A stretch of DNA of 64,000 nt, taken from assembly GCF_018617385.1 (NCBI RefSeq), contig NZ_JACSKA010000005.1, forward strand, positions 62,001-126,000, given 5' to 3'. Source of the DNA: Exiguobacterium sp018617385. GTDB taxonomy: Bacteria > Bacillota > Bacilli > Exiguobacteriales > Exiguobacteriaceae. A program made the position numbers and the translations under genes. The notes under the pieces were generated by a model that was not told the DNA's origin, did not search any database, and saw only the letters and a program-made list of their open reading frames with translations. Positions 39,961-50,446 of this stretch are shown here, one piece after another (within the stretch, counting starts at the first letter, position 1; each line of letters starts with the position of its first letter).

Positions 39961-42120
39961 CTATTTTCTGAATTGTATGCTGCGGAATAGCAATGAATAG
40001 TCTTCTGTCGTATGAACAACTACTTCATGTAAGGCTCGTGTCAATGAGACATATAATCGCCGCGCTTCCTGTGGAAATTCAGGATAGTTTTCTTGATTGA
40101 CATCCATTAAAAGCACTGCATCAAATTCCATACCGCGCAAGTAGTCTACTGTAGAAATAACAATTTCTTCTCCAACTTTAGTAGTATCAGATACAATTAG
40201 TTGAGTACGTAAATTAAGTTTTGCGTGTAAGAACTGTGCGCGTTCTAATGTTGGTGTGATTATACAAATCGTGAATTGTTGTTTTCTCCAACGAGCCAGT
40301 ACTTCTTTTATTTCTCTACTTTTCTTTGTCACTAGAAATTCGATAGGTTGCCCATCTCGGTTAAATGGATCAATCCATGTCGTATCGTGATCTGAATCAT
40401 ACAGTATTTCTTTAGCAAAATTAATAATAGGTTTCGTCGTTCGGAATGCTTTCGTTAAATACTCGATGCGCCATTTTGACTTTCCATGAGTTTGAATTGA
40501 ATCCCATGACTCCATGTCAAACGCTTGATAGCTTTGTAGCGTATCTCCGAATATCGTCATCCCATGACAGATTTTTTCGAGCACCATTAAATCGAGCGGA
40601 CGAAGCGTCTGGGCTTCATCAACAAAGAGATGGCTCCATTTTTCAGGATACCCATTTGTTTCATAGTGAAGATACATCCAGAGGAAGAGATCTAATCTTG
40701 TCGGAGATTTATATTTATGCCATGCCTTCAATAGGGTCTCATCCACATCTACTTTCATGTGTTCAAGCATCAATGGATTTTTTAGCATCTTCCAAACCGT
40801 TTCGGCATCAATTCGTAAGATTTCACTCCAAAAGTTCAAAAACGCTTCTCGCTTTTTCTTTTCGGATAGTAATCGATTTTTTAAATTCTCTTTCATCAAT
40901 TCACTTAATTTTTGACGTTTTTCATCATACAAGTATTTTGTCCAAATCGAGGCTGCTTCAATATACTCTTGTTCATAGTCCTTTTTATTTAAAATATGGA
41001 TTTTTTCAAGTTCACTTCGAATCGTTTGAAGAATCCGCAATCTCTTTTCGTGAAATGTCCCATTTCCGGACATCCACATATCAATTGCTTTTTCATGTAA
41101 ATGGACTAACTCATCCATTGGTTCATAACTAAAAAGAGTTTCACAGATGTCTTCGTTCCATTCTGCCAGCGCCTCATCAACCCACTTGATTAAATGGTTC
41201 GATTCATACAGCGGAAGTAATTCCAAATGGCCATTCTGATTTAAAAACTTTTTGTTCAATTGAACCGCAAAATCATCAAATGCCATTGTAGAAACCGATT
41301 GAATTTGTAAATGCTCCGCATCCTTCAACAGTTGATGAATCGTCGCTTCGTTTGGAGCTAAATAAAGCATCTTTCGGCGTTCATCTTGATACTGCAAATA
41401 AGACATACGATGTAGCGCCGTTAACGATTTCCCAGTCCCCGCCGCCCCTTGGACAATCATATATGTATTCACGGGTGCCTGGATAATGTGGTTTTGTTCG
41501 GCTTGCCGTGTTGCAATGAAACCATCAATAGAACGATCTTTTTGCTTCTTCGTCAACTCTTTCTCCATAAAACTCTCTTGTGGGACATCAGGCACCGTCG
41601 ACGGCTTTTTGAATGTCGATTTGATTTGTTCGGTAAATCGTCTCGTCAGTGAGCTCGGTTGCCGTTTTGGAGCACGACGATGATTTGCCTGAACGACACG
41701 TCGCTGTCTTCGATCAAGCTCAAGCTGTGTCATCCCGATGATGTCACCACCTGGCGTCTCAATCGCCTCCCCGTTAAACATAGACGCACGCATCGCCATC
41801 TCACTCCGCCAATCTAAGACGAGCGGGATCTCAGGTGAACGAGGGTGCGCCACGCCGAACTTCCCGACCGGATAAATCTCTTCTTCACCTTCGTCCTCAA
41901 TTACGAATGTGAACGAATACAGTTCTTTCAGGGCATCTTCATACTTTTGGCGTTCCTGTGCGCTTTCCGATTGACGTGAATGTCCTCGCATGTCAATCAT
42001 TTCATAGTCGCTTGATTCAAGACCCGGTTTTTCCCCTGCTTTCTTCCCATTTAGATGAGACTCGATCACCATACAAAAGTTATCAAGTCGTTGCTGCTCA
42101 TTTTCTATAATCCCCTTCAT
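39961..42120 (-). CDS. HelD-like superfamily 1 helicase
   Basis: 719 residues. N-terminal coiled-coil, then the HelD-type LVLDWRSEMAMRASMF segment, Walker A IVQGAAGTGKSLTALHRMSYL (near 225-245), Walker B LFVDEAQTLRPLD, and motifs IV-VI ending RRLYVSLTRALHEVVVHT. HelD proteins are motor ATPases that release stalled RNA polymerase; some confer rifampicin tolerance. It is shorter than classical HelD (about 770) and sits at the edge of a defence island, so it may be an accessory paralogue. Start after TAGGAGTGCAGATA. Confidence 0.82.
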   Translation of the reverse strand: MKGIIENEQQRLDNFCMVIESHLNGKKAGEKPGLESSDYEMIDMRGHSRQSESAQERQKYEDALKELYSFTFVIEDEGEEEIYPVGKFGVAHPRSPEIPLVLDWRSEMAMRASMFNGEAIETPGGDIIGMTQLELDRRQRRVVQANHRRAPKRQPSSLTRRFTEQIKSTFKKPSTVPDVPQESFMEKELTKKQKDRSIDGFIATRQAEQNHIIQAPVNTYMIVQGAAGTGKSLTALHRMSYLQYQDERRKMLYLAPNEATIHQLLKDAEHLQIQSVSTMAFDDFAVQLNKKFLNQNGHLELLPLYESNHLIKWVDEALAEWNEDICETLFSYEPMDELVHLHEKAIDMWMSGNGTFHEKRLRILQTIRSELEKIHILNKKDYEQEYIEAASIWTKYLYDEKRQKLSELMKENLKNRLLSEKKKREAFLNFWSEILRIDAETVWKMLKNPLMLEHMKVDVDETLLKAWHKYKSPTRLDLFLWMYLHYETNGYPEKWSHLFVDEAQTLRPLDLMVLEKICHGMTIFGDTLQSYQAFDMESWDSIQTHGKSKWRIEYLTKAFRTTKPIINFAKEILYDSDHDTTWIDPFNRDGQPIEFLVTKKSREIKEVLARWRKQQFTICIITPTLERAQFLHAKLNLRTQLIVSDTTKVGEEIVISTVDYLRGMEFDAVLLMDVNQENYPEFPQEARRLYVSLTRALHEVVVHTTEDYSLLFRSIQFRK

Positions 42121-42374
42121 TATCTGCACTCCTACATTATTTTATATCCTCATTTTACCAAATGTTACAGGCATAAAATTACGTATTTTTATTTAAAGAG
42201 GTAAATTCTTTGATTAAAGTTAGAAAACACGTAGCACCCATTATAATTTTTATCTCCCTTTCTTTTAAAACGAACGTTATAATGTTAGTTGATTCCTAAA
42301 TTAAGGAGAAACATTCCCTTTGTTTGGAATGAGACGAATGTTACATCATCGTTTTAAGAAAGAAGGACTACATC

Positions 42375-45300
42375 ATGAATCCAACAACTCAACAAAAAAC
42401 AGCTGACTTATTTAAATTTTTAGCCGCTGTTAAACGGATGGATATCCGTACTGAAACCGATACGAAAAGCTATGAACTCCTTTTATCTCCTGAGGCATCA
42501 ACGTATCCAAACGTCCGCGTCACACAAGATGAAGAGCTTTCTATCGAAGTTCATTTTCTCGCACCATTCTCAGAGAAACGTCCGACTCTTCCGCGAGAGC
42601 TATTTGCCTATGTTCTCCAAGAAGGCGACACCTATAAACGCACAGAATCACTTCCTGAAAAACTCGACGCGACGTTCAATAATTTTATGACCTCGCTCGA
42701 GACTTGGGAACAAAAGAAACGGGAGCACGAGTCTGCTCGGAAACTATACGATACGATGTATCGGACGATGCAACTTTTATCGACCGAGAGTGATACATAC
42801 GAACTTGTCTACTCTTTCGGAATGCTGCACTGGCCGAATGACAAAGTCGAGCGTCCACTATTTACAAGAGCTGCCGTACTTGAATTTGATCAAGAGAAGA
42901 GTTTGTTCCGCATTGAAGCGTCAGCCATACCGACAAAACTTGAACTCGATATGCTCGACCGTGACCACGTTTGGATGTCATCTGAACTATCCCGATATGA
43001 GGTCGATTTCAAAGAAGAACTTACTTTTGACTTTAAACCGTGGATTGAGACAGAACTAAAGGATCAGTCCGAACGCGTACTGAAACTGTTACACGACGAT
43101 CACGCTTATGGAGAAGTCGCGACTGTCTATGCGATGCCGGGTATGCGCTTATACGTTCGCAAGAAGTCAGCCCATGCATGGGTCGAAGAACATGAGAATT
43201 TGGCATCATTGATTGAAGAGGGATTATCTCCCTCACCTGCACTACAGCAATTCCTAACATCAAACGATGAAGAAATTCATGCACTTGATGCGCTCGATCG
43301 TGACAAGTGGAAACCTGTCGGAGAAGAAATTTTGTTCCCGCTCCCTTACAACGAGGAACAAAAACGAATTTTAAGTCAACTCAGTAATCATGCCGGCGTG
43401 GTTGTACAAGGTCCTCCTGGAACTGGGAAAAGTCACACGATTTCTAACTTAATCTCACATTTGCTCGCTCACGGAAAACGCGTCCTCGTCACCAGTGAAA
43501 AAGAACATGCGTTAAACGTCTTGCGCGATAAACTCCCTGTCCAAATTCGCCAGCTCGCGGTATCCGTCCTCGGGTCCGATTCAAAGACGACGAAGCAGAC
43601 AGAGAGTTCACTCCAAGAAATCGCCTCGTACTTAAGCCGTACGACTGCATTAGAGTTAGAGAATGAAGGGAAACAGAAGCAGCAAAAATTGTATGAGACA
43701 CGAGAAGAAATTTCTCGTCTACGCCGAAAAATGATCGAACAAGCTGCTAGTGAACACACAGAGATCCTATATCTTGACGAGACTCGTTCCCCTACCGATT
43801 GGGCTAAATGGACGAGCGAACAAAAAGTCACGATGCAACTTCCACTCCCCGTACTGACAGATACTTGTCCGATGACGGCTGATGAGTTGGCTGACTTTTA
43901 TCAACTTATGGCAGAACGAGAAACGCTTAATCAAGGACCGAATGTGACGACTTATCCAGCAACTACAACACTTCCTACTGTTGAAACGTTCTTAGCTCAA
44001 AGTGGTCGTTACGAAGAACTTGTCGCTCTCGAACAGACACAGGTCGCCGCGTCGTGGTTACAGGAAAAATCGACGTCACTTCGTCAACAGACGCGAGACC
44101 ATATTCAGACGTTGCTCGAGTCGATTGATCGACAACCCGAGTGGCTACGTGAACGATACAGCTACTGGACCACCCATCGTAGCGATGAAGTGCAATGTGA
44201 AGAGGATTGTCAGACGTTTGAACGTGATGTCAAAGCACTCGAATCGTTGGAGCGTAAACTCGCTGTCCATGACATCGAATTGCCTGCTACCTTGCCAAAT
44301 GATGTCTGGACACTCGCGGACGAACTTGGCCCTATTTTAGACGCAGGAAAAACCGATGGCTTTTTCTTTAAGCTGACGAAACGTAAAAAATATGCCGTCT
44401 TACTTGATGAAACTAAAATTGACGGCAAGGCTCCGCAATCGAGTGCCGACCTTCAACTGTTGAAGCAATTCGAGGAATTGAAATCATCGTTGACGACATT
44501 GTCACGTCGTTTCAAATACGCGTGTGAGCACTTTGAGCTCGAGTTAGAGACGTCTGAATTTTCGTCTTATCGGACGGCGCTCCATGCGCTCCGTGAATGG
44601 AAAGCTGTCTTTGTGACGTACAACGAGTCATTGGTTCCGACTTTCCGTTTATACAACGAGCGGTTCCGCTATGAGAAAGCTTGGTTGACGCAAGCGAAAC
44701 AAGAGCTAGATGCCTCGCTGGCGCTCGATGAGATGAAGGAGCTACAGACAATCCAGACATCCTATTTATCACTCATCCATGATACGCACATCCATCCAGC
44801 GGCGTTACGTGTCAAACAAGCGATGCAAACTTGGGATGCCGCATGTTATACGCAGTCCATTGAAGAGTTGGCATTACTCGAACAACAAAATATGAAAGCG
44901 ACACGCCTAAAAGAACTGACAGAGCGTATCAAACAAGTTGCACCGGGTTGGTTGAACGCATTTTATGACGGAACTGCCCCGACACTTCAACTGCAGACGT
45001 TCGAACTCGATTGGAAAGTAGCACGTATCTTGACGCTGCTCGAAGCACTTAGTGATGATGATTATCGAGAGAAAATGAAACAGTTGGAGAAAGAGGAAGG
45101 AAGAGCGACAGCGGACTTGTGTGCGACATATGCGTGGAAAGAACAACTGACGCGGATGACGCCGTCGAAACAAGAACGTTTGAACAGTTGGGCGAAGTTA
45201 ATTCGCCAAATCGGGAAAGGCACTGGGAAACATGCGGCCCGTCACAAACGGGAAGCCGCCCGTCAAATGGCTGCGGCTCAAGACGCGATCCCAGTTTGGA

Positions 45301-46553
45301 TCATGCCGGTGAACCGCGTGCTCGAATCGTTCAAAGAAATCGATGAACTGTTCGACGTCATTATCTTCGACGAAAGCTCACAAAGCACGATGGATGCGAT
45401 TTCGCTCCTATCGCGTGCTCGAAAAGCCATCATTGTCGGGGATGACCGTCAAATCAGTCCGACGACGTTCCAAGACCAAAACGCGATCCAAGAGAAGAAA
45501 AAGACATACTTTGGTAACGATACGACGATGACCTTATTCGATGGCTCATCAAGTCTATACGATCTTGCATCCGTCAAGTTCAGTGCGACGGTTGGCCTCC
45601 GTGAACACTTCCGTTGCGTACCAGAGATCATCGGGTTTAGTAATGCTCATGTGTACGAAGGTCGAATCGTACCGCTCCGACTACCGCAACGCGCCGAAAG
45701 GTTGACACCGGCGGTACAGAACGTCTTTGTCGAAGATGGGAACGTTGCTGAAACAACGAAAGACAAGTTCAACGTCCCGGAAGCGAAAGCGCTCGTCAAT
45801 CATTTGAAACAGTTGATCGATGATCCACGCTACGCGAAGCGGACGTTCGGAGTTATTTCGCTCCTTGGGAAAGCTCAGACGGACCAAATCGAGCGAATGG
45901 CGACTGACTTGATTGGTATTGATAAGCTGATTGAGCACAACGTCCGATTCGGTGACGCCTATACGTTCCAGGGTGATGAGCGTGACGTCATGTTGCTGTC
46001 ACTCGTCGTTGCACCGAACCGTCGCTTTACGGCACTTACAAAAGAGACCGACAGCCAACGCTTCAACGTTGCGGCAAGCCGGGCTCGAGATCAGATGATT
46101 TTGTTCCACTCTGTGACGCTACAAGACATCGGCAATCAGAACTGTATGCGCTATAAACTCGTCAACTACTGTCAGAACCCGCTCGGTGATCAAGAGTCGT
46201 TCGAAGTGGTCCAACACTTGTTCGACTCTCCATTTGAAGAGGAAGTGTATAAGCGCTTGACGAACCGCGGTTATCTCGTCCGTCCGCAAGTTCAAGTGAA
46301 CGGGTATCGCATCGATCTCGTCGTCGAAGGCGAATCGAACCGACTTGCTGTCGAATGTGACGGGGAGCGTTGGCATGGTCCTGACGTCTATGAACAAGAC
46401 ATGTTCCGGCAAAAAGTACTGGAACGGGCTGGTTGGACGTTCTGGCGCGTCCGCGGTCGCCACTTCTACCGCGATGCGGATCAAGCAATGGAGCCGTTAT
46501 GGACGTTGCTCGATGAGATGGGGATTGAACCGATACGATTAAATAGGAAATAA
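42375..46553 (+). CDS. large SF1 (Upf1-like) helicase with C-terminal Vsr-like nuclease
   Basis: 1392 residues. An N-terminal region of unknown fold (1-330) precedes Walker A VVQGPPGTGKSHTISNLI (about 343-360). A long helical insertion (400-960) follows, then Walker B VIIFDESSQSTMDA (about 994-1007), GDDRQISP, FRCVPEIIGF, and the GDERDVMLLSLVVAP / NVAASRARDQMILF motifs. Residues about 1288-1375 form a restriction-endonuclease fold of Vsr/DUF559 type (VNGYRIDLVVEG, LAVECDGERWH). Proteins with this layout are often anti-phage. Own terminator; first plus-strand gene of the island. Confidence 0.85.
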   Translation: MNPTTQQKTADLFKFLAAVKRMDIRTETDTKSYELLLSPEASTYPNVRVTQDEELSIEVHFLAPFSEKRPTLPRELFAYVLQEGDTYKRTESLPEKLDATFNNFMTSLETWEQKKREHESARKLYDTMYRTMQLLSTESDTYELVYSFGMLHWPNDKVERPLFTRAAVLEFDQEKSLFRIEASAIPTKLELDMLDRDHVWMSSELSRYEVDFKEELTFDFKPWIETELKDQSERVLKLLHDDHAYGEVATVYAMPGMRLYVRKKSAHAWVEEHENLASLIEEGLSPSPALQQFLTSNDEEIHALDALDRDKWKPVGEEILFPLPYNEEQKRILSQLSNHAGVVVQGPPGTGKSHTISNLISHLLAHGKRVLVTSEKEHALNVLRDKLPVQIRQLAVSVLGSDSKTTKQTESSLQEIASYLSRTTALELENEGKQKQQKLYETREEISRLRRKMIEQAASEHTEILYLDETRSPTDWAKWTSEQKVTMQLPLPVLTDTCPMTADELADFYQLMAERETLNQGPNVTTYPATTTLPTVETFLAQSGRYEELVALEQTQVAASWLQEKSTSLRQQTRDHIQTLLESIDRQPEWLRERYSYWTTHRSDEVQCEEDCQTFERDVKALESLERKLAVHDIELPATLPNDVWTLADELGPILDAGKTDGFFFKLTKRKKYAVLLDETKIDGKAPQSSADLQLLKQFEELKSSLTTLSRRFKYACEHFELELETSEFSSYRTALHALREWKAVFVTYNESLVPTFRLYNERFRYEKAWLTQAKQELDASLALDEMKELQTIQTSYLSLIHDTHIHPAALRVKQAMQTWDAACYTQSIEELALLEQQNMKATRLKELTERIKQVAPGWLNAFYDGTAPTLQLQTFELDWKVARILTLLEALSDDDYREKMKQLEKEEGRATADLCATYAWKEQLTRMTPSKQERLNSWAKLIRQIGKGTGKHAARHKREAARQMAAAQDAIPVWIMPVNRVLESFKEIDELFDVIIFDESSQSTMDAISLLSRARKAIIVGDDRQISPTTFQDQNAIQEKKKTYFGNDTTMTLFDGSSSLYDLASVKFSATVGLREHFRCVPEIIGFSNAHVYEGRIVPLRLPQRAERLTPAVQNVFVEDGNVAETTKDKFNVPEAKALVNHLKQLIDDPRYAKRTFGVISLLGKAQTDQIERMATDLIGIDKLIEHNVRFGDAYTFQGDERDVMLLSLVVAPNRRFTALTKETDSQRFNVAASRARDQMILFHSVTLQDIGNQNCMRYKLVNYCQNPLGDQESFEVVQHLFDSPFEEEVYKRLTNRGYLVRPQVQVNGYRIDLVVEGESNRLAVECDGERWHGPDVYEQDMFRQKVLERAGWTFWRVRGRHFYRDADQAMEPLWTLLDEMGIEPIRLNRK

Positions 46554-46567
46554 GTTTTTGTTTGGTG

Positions 46568-46598
46568 GATGACCGTTCGAGAGGACGGTCATCGTTTT
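46568..46598 (+). terminator. rho-independent terminator
   Basis: GATGACCGT pairs with ACGGTCATC around an eight-base loop, followed by GTTTT. It ends the helicase-nuclease transcript. Confidence 0.8.
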
Positions 46599-46643
46599 AC
46601 ATAGTTTCTAGTTGTTCAATTTCATAGATAACGGAGAAAAATT

Positions 46644-47255
46644 ATGAAGAAACAATATGTACAAATGCTGATGGTGTTAGTGTTTGTTATCGGTATCAGC
46701 GCAATCGTGGTTCTCAACTTAACGAAATCTGTATCTTTAGTGATCGAATCCAATACTAAAATCATGACTAATGAAGAGCAATCTAATGCACAGACTACCT
46801 CTTCAGATAAGATTGAGACTATAGATAATCAAAGTGATGTGACGACCATGGATGAGGAGTCTTTGCGAACATTTGCTCAAGTTTTAGGAGTCTCCTTAAA
46901 AGATATTGCGTCAATTGATTTTAGTACCAGAAAATACAGTTGGGCTAATGGTTATGATGAATCTATGATGTCCTATTATCAAACCATCATTCAATTAAAT
47001 ACTAAGCAAACCAAAGAAGAATTAGCAGATTATATCAACGCTGTTGCAAGAGCCAATTATCGAATGGAGAAATTTCGAATTAAAGTACTCGAAGAAAAAG
47101 GATATAACCTCGTTAAGTGGGATGAAAATCAAGATACATTCCAGTATTTATCGGATTACTCTCGATATTCAGTAGCGGAGCTATATTATAAAGAGTTTCC
47201 TGAAAAACGCGTAGACGATCAAGACTCTTATTACTTAAATAATGCTTTAAAATAA
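46644..47255 (+). CDS. membrane-anchored extracytoplasmic protein, unknown
   Basis: 203 residues. An uncleaved N-terminal TM (about 8-30) is followed by a low-complexity linker rich in T, S, N and D, then a helical domain (about 70-203) with many Tyr residues. No lipobox cysteine, so it is anchored by the TM rather than by lipid. It lies alone between two terminators, on the same strand as the flanking defence-type genes. I do not recognise the family; a link to the defence genes is only positional. Confidence 0.6.
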   Translation: MKKQYVQMLMVLVFVIGISAIVVLNLTKSVSLVIESNTKIMTNEEQSNAQTTSSDKIETIDNQSDVTTMDEESLRTFAQVLGVSLKDIASIDFSTRKYSWANGYDESMMSYYQTIIQLNTKQTKEELADYINAVARANYRMEKFRIKVLEEKGYNLVKWDENQDTFQYLSDYSRYSVAELYYKEFPEKRVDDQDSYYLNNALK

Positions 47256-47264
47256 ATTGCGGGA

Positions 47265-47296
47265 GACTTATTCTTTCAAAAGAGAATAGGTCTTTT
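47265..47296 (+). terminator. rho-independent terminator
   Basis: GACTTATTCT pairs with AGAATAGGTC (one G-T type mismatch) around a short loop, followed by TTTTC. Confidence 0.7.
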
Positions 47297-47383
47297 CATT
47301 TACATTAAAGGGAATATTCATACAAATATAGAAGTAAAAATTAAAAATATCCGTTTGATTTTCGGGGAAAGGAGAATGAGGTT

Positions 47384-50300
47384 ATGTCCGAATTTAATGC
47401 ATCCTTTAAAGAAGAAGAATGGTCAGCTTATTGGAAAGAACATGATCTACATTTCGTCCATGAACTTCCGTTAAAAAATGAAGAAATCACAGCGGTTCAA
47501 GATTGGTTAAAACTCCAAATGACTCATCAACGTCATTCCTCCGCTTCGCTCGTAACAGAACGTCTTTGGCGGCTATATCCACTTACTTGTTTAATCGGTA
47601 CGTCGATGATTGCACTACATCAAGAAGATCGAGGCTTTTGGACGCTTTTTAGTGACTTCTACTCAATCAGTGACAACTTTGTCGGCTATTGGAAAACTAC
47701 AATGCATCAAACATTAATACATCAACATATATTCACAGCAGCAGACGGTAACTTAAAATATTATTTAACCGCATTGATTCATTCAGGTATCACATCAGTG
47801 TACGCACTTGAGAATATCTACAACCATTTTATAAGCCATGTGATTGAAGATCGAAGACAGCTTCCTAGTGCAATCAAACAAGTCACACAAAACGAATGGC
47901 CATGGAATGAACAGTTAAACAAACCAGTAAAGCTATACATTGAACAGAGTATCGATAACTCAGAACCATTATTGCGTCTTAAAGAGTTCTTTATGGAGCA
48001 ACGGAAAATTCAATCGTTCCCGCCTTATATGCGTAACAATCTACAAATCATACAAACTATCGTGAAGAAGGACCAGCAACGGCGCTCTCGTCGGCAGTTC
48101 ATTTTCTGGGACGAACTTGCGTCCCGTCCTCGTATTAAGCTTCCTAAGATTTATCGAGAAGATGCTAAGTCAGCATATTGGCGAATTGGTGATACCACAG
48201 TCCAATGTAGTCGCGAAATATTGCCGCATGCCATTCGATTTCATCCGCATGATTCAATCGTCGATTTTTCTCCAAACATCACTACGGCTTGCATCACGAT
48301 TGACAATGAAGATGAAGTTTATGAATTACCCTCTACCTATCCTATGATCTTTAAACAGAAAGATCAAAGTGAACAATGGGAGCTGCTACGAGGAAAGTAT
48401 GTGGCTCCAGGGACGGAGTTAATTATCGTTAAACCAAGCAATTACTCTACAATCGACTCCTATCACCCTGTCTCAGATTCAAAATGGCATGAATATGAGT
48501 ACAAAAAAGTACAACTGAATGAAGACGTTGAACTTTATTTCCATACTCCGGCTCAAACGATTTATCGCCAACTTGTCACATCACCACGCGCTGAAGTTAC
48601 AATTGACAGCCGACCGCTCTTTTATTCCGATCGAAATCACTATACCGATTTTCCTTCTCTAAGATTTCACGACCTAGATATTCATGACTTGCTCCATTGG
48701 AAAGTAGACGTAAAAGACAATGTTTTCGGGTTAGAAGATTTCCATGGCGCATTTCTCCAAGATGAAGATGATGTATTGCTTGATATCCGGGCTCTTAAGC
48801 TCCATCGGAATTTACTTGAAGACATCACTCTAAAACTTCGAAACACTGAACGTAATGACACTTATACATTTCGTTTCACTCTATTACCACAAGATTTCTC
48901 TTACAAGATGAGTCAAAGTTCAATCCAATTTGAGTCAAGATATTTGCAACGTGTGCGCATTGATCAAAAATCTTATGCACCTCATCAACAAAAAGTAACA
49001 ATCCCACTCCATGAGGTGAATCATTCTGTCCTATTAACGTTAACGATTGCAGGACACCCATTGTACACTACGTCTTTTAGTAAGACTTTTTACGAATATG
49101 AAATCATCTCTTCCGAAGGTCGACATCAAATTTTTACACAAGAAGAAATACAATCACTCATGATTCGTGTGACAACTCGCTTTCAAGTCGACGAATCAAT
49201 TCATGCACATTTGATTGTTCGAAATCAATTACAGGAAGAGCGTGTTCCTATCCCATTAAAACGCAATCGGAAATCAAATTTAGTCTCTCTTTCAATTTGT
49301 CAGCATGTCATTCATCGTTTTCAATCTGGCCAGATTACGTTAAGTATAAATGGGCAAACAGAATTGATTGGTCAGTTTACTGATGAGCTTCATTCGCTCC
49401 TATCTATGGACAAATCGTATACGGTCCATTTATCACACGCGCTACCATATGAAATTAGCTTTAAAGTCTTTCATCCCTATTCCTTAGAAAACGAACCTCA
49501 TGTTTTTACATTCGAACAAGGCAAAATCTATAAGATGCTTCATCCATTTCCCGATTCTCGAGTCATTGTAAATGGGGTGAAACAAGAGGAGACCAGTTGG
49601 TTCGATGATAAAACAGAAATTCTTTTTCCGAAGTTAAGTCAGAAACTAGATCATATCGAAGTTTATCTATTTATTGATTCCTTAGACGAAACAAGTTGGG
49701 GACTATTCATCGATAAGTTAAATGAATATGGAGCTGCATATTTACGAGCGCTCGAATCGGTCGCTAATCCATCACTAATTGGAAAGGTGCTTTGTTCTCC
49801 TAATTTGATTGAAATTTTGCTCTCTCGGTTTGACGCAGAAAGAGTATCCTGGGAACGCTGGGTTACACTATTTGGTGTGTACTTGTGGAAACATGAACAA
49901 CAGAAACGGTTTTACGAGAAGGCCGGAATTTACCCTCTCATTCATTCTGAATTTGGTCATCTACAAACATTTTCAGCATTAAATCCTGCAAATCGTCAAC
50001 AGTTACTTCAACAGTTCAGCAGATTATTACTTCCTCAAGATGTACATCCTTTAGAATACAGCGTTCTCGCTAGTTGTAAACGCTATCTTGAAGATGATTT
50101 TTATCAAAGTACAACTCAATTAATAGCCTACAAACAAGATGCCCAAACGCAGTTAAGTTGGATTGAATCTAAACTTGCTGAACGACAACAGGATATCCCA
50201 CCTCGTGTTCAAGAATTATTGACGAGACGACTATTTCCACCAAAAATCGAATTCAACCAATACCCTACTCTCTTATATATATTGGTACAGACGAAACTCC

Positions 50301-50446
50301 TAGCATTAGGCACAAAGCCAAATTTAAGTGTTAAAGGAAAATTGAAAATCTATAAAAGACTCAATCGAATTCCCTCATTATCGATTAAAGATGTGTGTCA
50401 TAACAGCTATCATTTTGCCACAGCATGGGAGGACAAAACGCTATGA
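47384..50446 (+). CDS. large protein of unknown fold, candidate DruH-like partner of the DUF1998 helicase
   Basis: 1020 residues, no TM, no nuclease or ATPase motif visible. Residues 1-240 are helical (EEWSAYWKEHDLHFV; WRLYPLTCLIGTSMIA). About 260-780 is predicted mostly beta, with repeated sandwich-like strands. About 790-1020 is helical again. It is translationally coupled to the DEAH/DUF1998 helicase (ATGA). The known two-gene type III Druantia system pairs a protein of this size and obscurity (DruH) with a DUF1998 helicase (DruE); I infer the same here from architecture, not from sequence identity. Its codons are more AT-rich than host genes. Confidence 0.6.
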   Translation: MSEFNASFKEEEWSAYWKEHDLHFVHELPLKNEEITAVQDWLKLQMTHQRHSSASLVTERLWRLYPLTCLIGTSMIALHQEDRGFWTLFSDFYSISDNFVGYWKTTMHQTLIHQHIFTAADGNLKYYLTALIHSGITSVYALENIYNHFISHVIEDRRQLPSAIKQVTQNEWPWNEQLNKPVKLYIEQSIDNSEPLLRLKEFFMEQRKIQSFPPYMRNNLQIIQTIVKKDQQRRSRRQFIFWDELASRPRIKLPKIYREDAKSAYWRIGDTTVQCSREILPHAIRFHPHDSIVDFSPNITTACITIDNEDEVYELPSTYPMIFKQKDQSEQWELLRGKYVAPGTELIIVKPSNYSTIDSYHPVSDSKWHEYEYKKVQLNEDVELYFHTPAQTIYRQLVTSPRAEVTIDSRPLFYSDRNHYTDFPSLRFHDLDIHDLLHWKVDVKDNVFGLEDFHGAFLQDEDDVLLDIRALKLHRNLLEDITLKLRNTERNDTYTFRFTLLPQDFSYKMSQSSIQFESRYLQRVRIDQKSYAPHQQKVTIPLHEVNHSVLLTLTIAGHPLYTTSFSKTFYEYEIISSEGRHQIFTQEEIQSLMIRVTTRFQVDESIHAHLIVRNQLQEERVPIPLKRNRKSNLVSLSICQHVIHRFQSGQITLSINGQTELIGQFTDELHSLLSMDKSYTVHLSHALPYEISFKVFHPYSLENEPHVFTFEQGKIYKMLHPFPDSRVIVNGVKQEETSWFDDKTEILFPKLSQKLDHIEVYLFIDSLDETSWGLFIDKLNEYGAAYLRALESVANPSLIGKVLCSPNLIEILLSRFDAERVSWERWVTLFGVYLWKHEQQKRFYEKAGIYPLIHSEFGHLQTFSALNPANRQQLLQQFSRLLLPQDVHPLEYSVLASCKRYLEDDFYQSTTQLIAYKQDAQTQLSWIESKLAERQQDIPPRVQELLTRRLFPPKIEFNQYPTLLYILVQTKLLALGTKPNLSVKGKLKIYKRLNRIPSLSIKDVCHNSYHFATAWEDKTL

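Noticed and set aside
40446..41132. 228-codon open frame on the plus strand
   Set aside because: It is antisense to the HelD-like gene, whose helicase motifs are intact on the other strand.
42240..42340. CATTCC-N8-GGAATG and AACGTTATAATGTT symmetric elements upstream of the helicase-nuclease
   Set aside because: A TATAAT is present but no convincing -35; short symmetric words are expected by chance in AT-rich DNA, so I do not call an operator.
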